Of a stretch of 64,000 nt of DNA, positions 59,558 through 64,000 are shown piece after piece. Every line of letters starts with the position of its first letter. The stretch's first letter is position 1. The DNA is from G963662655 sp963666875. Its GTDB lineage: Bacteria; Cloacimonadota; Cloacimonadia; Cloacimonadales; JAIOQZ01. The notes beneath the pieces were generated by a model. It made no database searches and was not told the origin of the DNA. It saw only the letters and a list, made by a program, of their open reading frames with translations. The stretch lies in assembly GCA_963666875.2 (NCBI GenBank), contig CAXXPU010000006.1, forward strand, positions 558,001 through 622,000. Reading direction: 5' to 3'. A program made the translations under genes and the position numbers.

Positions 59558-61432
59558 TTATTGAGCGAGTTTTTCTTCGATTCGCTTCGCAATGCTTTGC
59601 GCATCCAGCCCCGCGTAACGGTAAACGTCGTCGGCGGAACCCGAGATGCAGTAATCCTCGACGCCGAATCGTTCGAGCTGGCAGTGCAAATTAATGTCGA
59701 TTAGCTTCACTGCAACGCAAGCGCCCAGCCCGGTATGCACGTTGTGATCCTCGACGGTGAAGATGGCGCCTGTCTTCGCGGCTCGCGTCAGCGCTTCCTC
59801 GTCGAGATCGCACGGGCACGCGATATTCCAGACTTGCAGCGAGACGCCTTTATCCTTGAGAATATCGGCGGCTTCCACGGCGTTTCCGGCGAGGGTTCCC
59901 ATCACCAGGATGGCTCCGTCGTTTCCGTCCCGCAGCAGATCGGCTTTGCCGTATTCAAATCGGTAGTCCGCACCGAAGACGAGTTTCCCGTCGGCATCGC
60001 GGATCGGCTCGAGTTTGCTTCTGCCCATCGGGACCAGGAAGTTGCCGTAGCGACCGGAGATATAGCGGATCGCGCGGTCGGTCTGGTTGGGATCGGCGGG
60101 AACGATCACCTTGAAGTGAAAGAGGTTGCGCATTGCGCCGAGGTAATCGATGCACTGGTGTGTCTTTCCGTCTTCGCCGACGTCCAGTCCGACGTGGGTG
60201 GTCACGAGCTTCAGGTTGGTCTCGTTGATGTCGTTGAGCCGGTGTTGATTGTAGGTCTCATCAACGCCGAATACACCGAAATCCGCGAAATACGACTGGA
60301 TACCGCATTTGGAGACGGCGCCGGCGAGCGTCGCGGTGTTGTGTTCCATGATTCCGCCCTGGAAGAATCGATTCGGCGCGATCTTTTCGAAGCCGTTCGT
60401 CTTGACGCTGCCCTGGAGGTCGCAGTCGAACACCGCCATGGGCGCGTTCTCGCCGCCATTGGCTTCTGCAAGGTCAGTGAGCGCGTTACCCCATGCCGAG
60501 CGGTTGTCGGTCTTGCCTTCGTATATTCTCGGCGTGCCTGGATCGAGCTTCATGTCGGGATGCTTCGGGTGCTCGTAGCATGGATCGCATTCGCTTCGGA
60601 GCTTGCGGTAGTGTTCGAGGCGGTTCTCGATTCCCAGTTCCTTGCAGGCATCGTCGTACTGCTGATCGCTGAGGGTGGAACCGTGGTATTTCGCCTGGTT
60701 CTCCATGAAGGATACGCCTTTGCCCATCACGGTGTGTGCCATGATGGCGACGGGTTTTTCGGACTGCATGGCGTCGGTAATTGCCTGATCGATTTGTTGG
60801 AAATCGTGTCCGTCGATCTCGATGACGCTCCATCCGTCCGATTCGTACCCCGCGCGGATATTCTGCGGCATGATCTGATGGATGTCGCCGCCGATCTGGA
60901 GCTGGTTGTAGTCGATGATGGCGGTGATGTTGTTCAGTCTATATTTGATGGCGAAGCGTCGTGCCTCCGCGATCTGCCCTTTCTGTTGCTCGCCGTCGCC
61001 CATGAGGACGAAGACATGGCTGTCGAGTTTATTCAGCTTCGATGCGAGCGCGAAACCTACACCGGCAGACAGTCCCTGCCCGAGGTTGCCGGTGCCCCAT
61101 TCGATTCCCGGTACGACCGGCTCGACGTGTCCCTCGAACATGCTTCCGGCGAGGCGGAACTGTGTGATGGCGTCGTCAAGGTCGATGAATCGGTTCAGTC
61201 CCAGCGTGGAATAGACCGCCGGCGAGATGTGCCCGTTACTGACAACGACGCGGTCGCGATCGCCTTTGTGCGGATTCTGTGGATCGACGTTGACGCGCCG
61301 GTAGAGCGCGAGGAGGAAGTCGATGGACGACATCGATCCGCCCGGGTGTCCGGATGCCGACAGGGTGGTCATGGTCAGGATCGCGGCGCGTGCGAGACGT
61401 GCGTCCTCGGTGAGTTTTTCAATATCTATCAT
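59558..61432 (-). CDS. tkt: transketolase
   Basis: A thiamine-diphosphate enzyme of 624 aa in the pentose phosphate pathway. It has the N-terminal LSASGHPGGSMSSIDFLLAL, the thiamine-diphosphate motif VFVLMGDGEQQKGQIAEARR ... IDYNQLQIGG, the catalytic Glu region FFQGGIMEHNTATLAGAVSK, and THVGLDVGEDGKTHQCIDYL. The GDGE-Q/N pattern and the C-terminal domain are complete. It is slightly shorter than E. coli TktA, with a shorter linker, like archaeal/FCB-type single-chain transketolases. Cytoplasmic. Probably transcribed with the two lipoprotein genes downstream. Confidence 0.95.
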   Translation of the reverse strand: MIDIEKLTEDARLARAAILTMTTLSASGHPGGSMSSIDFLLALYRRVNVDPQNPHKGDRDRVVVSNGHISPAVYSTLGLNRFIDLDDAITQFRLAGSMFEGHVEPVVPGIEWGTGNLGQGLSAGVGFALASKLNKLDSHVFVLMGDGEQQKGQIAEARRFAIKYRLNNITAIIDYNQLQIGGDIHQIMPQNIRAGYESDGWSVIEIDGHDFQQIDQAITDAMQSEKPVAIMAHTVMGKGVSFMENQAKYHGSTLSDQQYDDACKELGIENRLEHYRKLRSECDPCYEHPKHPDMKLDPGTPRIYEGKTDNRSAWGNALTDLAEANGGENAPMAVFDCDLQGSVKTNGFEKIAPNRFFQGGIMEHNTATLAGAVSKCGIQSYFADFGVFGVDETYNQHRLNDINETNLKLVTTHVGLDVGEDGKTHQCIDYLGAMRNLFHFKVIVPADPNQTDRAIRYISGRYGNFLVPMGRSKLEPIRDADGKLVFGADYRFEYGKADLLRDGNDGAILVMGTLAGNAVEAADILKDKGVSLQVWNIACPCDLDEEALTRAAKTGAIFTVEDHNVHTGLGACVAVKLIDINLHCQLERFGVEDYCISGSADDVYRYAGLDAQSIAKRIEEKLAQ

Positions 61433-61454
61433 GGTTTATACTCCTTGGGGTGGG

Positions 61455-62207
61455 TCAGTCGCCGCTGATCAGGTCGCCCAGAAGGCCGCTGATCCCTTTC
61501 TGTTCGCCCTGTCGCTTGAATCGTGCTGTCGAGATGATGCGATCCGCCAGGCGCGAGAAGGGCAGGCTTTGCAGGTAGATGGTTCCGGGGCCCTTGAGGG
61601 TTGCGAAGAAGAGACCTTCTCCGCCGAAGAGGACGTTGGTGAATCCGCCGATAAATTCGATGTCGTATTGAATGCTCGTTTCCATACCGACCAGGCAGCC
61701 GGTATCGACGCGCAGGGTTTCGCCGGGCTGTAGTTGTCGCTCGACGATGGTGCCGCCTGCGTGTATGAACGCCAGTCCGTCACCGCTGAGTCTTTGCAGG
61801 ATGAATCCCTCGCCGCCGAAGAGTCCGGCGCCGAATTTCTTGGTAAATGCAATATCGATGTCGATTCCGCGTGCTGCACAGAGGAATGAATTTTTCTGGC
61901 AGATGAATGTCCTGCCGAAGCGATTCAGGTCGATGGGAATGATCTTGCCTGGGAATGGCGCTCCAAAGGCAACGTGGCGCTTGGCGCGGTCATCGTTGAG
62001 GAAGGTGGTGATAAAAAAGCTCTCGCCGGTCAGCATGCGTTTGAATCCCTTGAACAAGCCGCCGCCTGTGCCGGTATCCATCCGGATCCCTTGTTCCATG
62101 TATGTCATCGCGCCGACTTCCGCCCGTACGCCTTCGCCGGGATCGAGTTCTATTTCAACCAGTTGCATGTCATCGCCAAAGATCTTGTAATCAATGATAT
62201 CCGCCAT
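61455..62207 (-). CDS. TIGR00266/AIM24 family protein
   Basis: A protein of 250 aa of the AIM24 (DUF124) family, a double beta-helix/jelly-roll protein of unknown biochemical role, seen in many bacteria and in mitochondria. Visible signatures: LVEIELDPGEGVRAEVGAMT, GFKRMLTGESFFITTFLNDD, RNSFLCAARG-like KNSFLCAARGIDIDIA, LSGDGLAFIHAGGTIVERQL and LFGGEGLFFATLKGPGTIYL. GGAGGAAAG selects the ATG at 62207 over an earlier in-frame start. It lies 22 bases upstream of transketolase. Confidence 0.9.
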   Translation of the reverse strand: MADIIDYKIFGDDMQLVEIELDPGEGVRAEVGAMTYMEQGIRMDTGTGGGLFKGFKRMLTGESFFITTFLNDDRAKRHVAFGAPFPGKIIPIDLNRFGRTFICQKNSFLCAARGIDIDIAFTKKFGAGLFGGEGFILQRLSGDGLAFIHAGGTIVERQLQPGETLRVDTGCLVGMETSIQYDIEFIGGFTNVLFGGEGLFFATLKGPGTIYLQSLPFSRLADRIISTARFKRQGEQKGISGLLGDLISGD

Positions 62208-62432
62208 TTCTTTCCTCCATTTGATTTCATATCGTCCAATAACAGACAATTCGTTCCACATTGAGCGTCAAGCAGAAAATTCAATTCCGTTGGATCAATC
62301 CAGGTAAGAGATTGAACCATCCGGACGTCGATTTCTATGCCCGGATCGACAGGTGAAAAAACAATTATTATTTTTCTTGTCTTGCTCGAATTTCACCGTA
62401 GTATATGTGTAGAAAAAAAGGAGTATTGCCAG

Positions 62433-62675
62433 ATGACAAAGAGAATGTGGTTGAAAATAGTTAATATAATATTGCTGGCAGCATTTCTTCTTGTGCTGAT
62501 CAGTATGTCGCTCTATCGTTTTATCCCATCACCACTTCAGGGTATGGAGATATTTCTTGAAATTCACGAAATCAGCGGTCCAGCTTTCGCGTTGATCGCA
62601 ATCGTTCATCTTATCCTGAATTGGGGCTGGATCAAGACTCAGTATCTCAAGAAAAAGCCAGGAGAGAAATCATGA
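62433..62675 (+). CDS. small DUF4405-like membrane protein
   Basis: A protein of 80 aa with two membrane helices (IVNIILLAAFLLVLISMSLY; ISGPAFALIAIVHLILNWGW). Two His residues (EIHEISG and AIVHLIL) lie one turn apart from helix ends in the way of DUF4405 and cytochrome b561-like proteins that hold heme between helices. A short basic tail follows. The stop overlaps the next start (ATGA). Heme binding is inferred only from the spacing of histidines. Nothing is seen in 62208-62432 upstream. Confidence 0.7.
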   Translation: MTKRMWLKIVNIILLAAFLLVLISMSLYRFIPSPLQGMEIFLEIHEISGPAFALIAIVHLILNWGWIKTQYLKKKPGEKS

Positions 62676-63016
62676 GATATTCAAGGACAATTTTTCTCGG
62701 TGTTGCATTGCTTTTTGTGGTGTCGTTATACGCCCATCCAGCATCGGAGATTATCGTGTCGTACGATAAGGACTCGATGATTCTTGCCGTTGAATTCACA
62801 CATTCGGTATCCGATCCAGCCAAACACTATATCGACAAGGTAGATGTAGTGCTGGGAAAAAAGGATCTGGTGATTCAGGAGCTGATGAGTCAGGACACGG
62901 CGGAAGGCGGCAAAGTGCTTTACAAGATCCGAGATCTTAAGCCCGGCGATACGGTCAAGGTTAAGGTCAATTGCAATAGATTCGGCGGCAAATCGACCGA
63001 ATACACAATTGAATAA
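62672..63016 (+). CDS. periplasmic immunoglobulin-fold protein, superoxide-reductase/SoxZ-like
   Basis: A protein of 114 aa. The signal peptide (IFLGVALLFVVSLYAH) is cleaved near AHPASE. The mature domain has SYDKDSMILAVEFTHSVSDP, then KHYIDKVDVVLGKKDLVIQE, YKIRDLKPGDTVKVKVNCN and a final strand, which resembles the beta-sandwich of superoxide reductase or SoxZ, where HYI-x-x-(I/V) is a recurrent strand. Only one of the usual metal-ligand His positions is clear, so enzymatic function is doubtful. It is co-translated with the upstream membrane protein, hinting at a redox pair. Confidence 0.68.
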   Translation: MRYSRTIFLGVALLFVVSLYAHPASEIIVSYDKDSMILAVEFTHSVSDPAKHYIDKVDVVLGKKDLVIQELMSQDTAEGGKVLYKIRDLKPGDTVKVKVNCNRFGGKSTEYTIE

Positions 63017-63022
63017 CGACCT

Positions 63023-64000
63023 GTGCTGACACGCAAATTTCTTCTCTTGACTATCCCTGCGCTTCTTCTCATTGCGCTGATGGACTATCTGGTCGTTGAT
63101 CATCTTGTGAAGATGAAATTCGATAGTATCGAAGAGCGAGAGGCCATTCAGAATGCGCAACGAATCAATGATGCGATCGAACGAGAGATGTATCATCTGG
63201 ATTCGCAAAGCTACGATTGGTCTGCCTGGGATGATACATACGATTTCATGGCTATCCACAATCAAGCCTATGTTGATGCGAATCTCTTACAGGAAACATT
63301 CACGAATAATCGATTCAATCTGATCATGTATATCGATTCGGACGGAAAGATTGTCTGGAGACGGGTTTTCGATCTGGAAACGGAGACCGATATCTCTGTC
63401 TCGTTGTTCAATCAGTCCGTCTATCCTCCGAATCATCTACTAGTGGCACGGAACGAAGAAGATCGTTTGGCGGGGCTCGTGCATACGGAGAAGGGTCTCT
63501 ATATGATTGGGAGATCCCCAATTCTGACCAGCGAGTATGAGGGACCTATGCGCGGCACATTGATTATGGGCAAGCTCTTCAACAAGGATTACCAGAGCAT
63601 TCTTTGTGATCAGACGCGTATCCATTTCGATGTCAGGAAGGGTAACATGCAACAAGCTGTGGAGCGGTGCAAGTTTGTCACCTGGATTGATGGTGATTAT
63701 ATCATCGACAGGAGCCATAACGATACGCTCATGGTGTTGAGCCGTTTGCCCACGCTCAATGGCGTCGAATACCATATCGAATCCACGATCAATCGCGATT
63801 TCATGAAAGAGGGTAAGAGAACCGTCATCATGCTCTATATATCCCTGATGGTCGTTGGCTCGATTATTCTGCTGATCATGCTCATCGGTATACAGATCCT
63901 GGTCATTCGACCTATCAAGAAGCTGAAAGAGCATGCGCTCGAGGTAGCGCACAGGCAGATGTCCGGGAAGAAACTCTATCCACAACGAAAGGATGAGATC
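63023..64000 (+). CDS. sensor protein with CHASE4 and HAMP domains, 3' end beyond the window
   Basis: An open frame of 326 codons runs off the right edge. A first membrane helix (FLLLTIPALLLIALMDYLVV) is followed by a periplasmic CHASE4 domain (SQSYDWSAWDDTYDFM is the hallmark; FNLIMYIDSDGKIVWR), a second helix (TVIMLYISLMVVGSIILLIM) and HAMP (IRPIKKLKEHALEVAHRQ). The missing C-terminus is likely a histidine kinase or GGDEF output. The start is a GTG at 63023 chosen from the helix position; the ribosome binding site is weak. Confidence 0.85.
   Translation, partial: MLTRKFLLLTIPALLLIALMDYLVVDHLVKMKFDSIEEREAIQNAQRINDAIEREMYHLDSQSYDWSAWDDTYDFMAIHNQAYVDANLLQETFTNNRFNLIMYIDSDGKIVWRRVFDLETETDISVSLFNQSVYPPNHLLVARNEEDRLAGLVHTEKGLYMIGRSPILTSEYEGPMRGTLIMGKLFNKDYQSILCDQTRIHFDVRKGNMQQAVERCKFVTWIDGDYIIDRSHNDTLMVLSRLPTLNGVEYHIESTINRDFMKEGKRTVIMLYISLMVVGSIILLIMLIGIQILVIRPIKKLKEHALEVAHRQMSGKKLYPQRKDEI

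Noticed and set aside
59735..61468. 577-codon open frame antisense to transketolase
   Set aside because: Long because of the codon bias of the opposite strand; starts without a ribosome binding site and resembles no protein I know.

Overview
The window looks like chromosome from a Gram-negative, uncultivated-type bacterium of the FCB superphylum or a nearby lineage (Cloacimonadota/Zixibacteria-like). This is an inference. It rests on two secreted proteins with type IX secretion-style C-terminal sorting domains, many lipobox lipoproteins, a PA2778/PA2779 module, DUF6754 proteins, bactofilin, and FCB-like intergenic repeats. TGA, TAA and TAG all act as ordinary stops. I saw no rRNA, tRNA or CRISPR array.

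Layout. 1-2.2 kb is the end of an integrated element: a tyrosine recombinase and two unknown genes, one running off the left edge. 2.2-4.9 kb holds queH, a DUF2161 nuclease-fold protein, an A+T-rich membrane protein with a HEPN-like R-x4-H motif and a GNAT acetyltransferase. 5-18.2 kb is sensory and envelope biology: a TPR histidine kinase with a REC-DHp partner, two sorting-domain exoproteins, a hybrid kinase, an EamA transporter, a TetR/methyltransferase pair and a serine hydrolase. 18.4-20.0 kb is an IS1182-type element, followed by an AbiJ-NTD4 candidate defence gene. 21-28.2 kb holds a C-terminally extended ECF sigma factor, an ECF/anti-sigma/triple-PDZ operon, two paralogous lipoproteins and a PA2779-PA2779-PA2778 (C39-like) module. 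28.6-35.1 kb has gpmA, a tricorn-like protease and feoB behind a strong Fur box.

35.6-44.1 kb is the best candidate for an undescribed system. It has two large DUF6754/fibronectin-type proteins bracketing two small polytopic membrane proteins and a 442-residue two-TM protein whose core seems distantly similar to DUF6754. 44.4-55.9 kb runs rsmG (with an internal parS-like site), parA, parB, an M23 peptidase, bactofilin, then a complete F-type ATP synthase operon. That operon encodes an ordinary c subunit with a two-carboxylate, sodium-type site, and a fused three-hairpin c subunit in which only the last hairpin keeps the ion-binding glutamate. This predicts a heteromeric c-ring.

A group II intron sits directly behind the ATP synthase terminator. 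Its reverse transcriptase is interrupted by a TGA at a position that is normally Trp. 57.9-62.2 kb (minus strand) carries a FliL-like lipoprotein, an unknown membrane protein, a helical lipoprotein, transketolase and an AIM24/TIGR00266 protein. The right edge has a small DUF4405-like/periplasmic pair and the start of a CHASE4-HAMP sensor.
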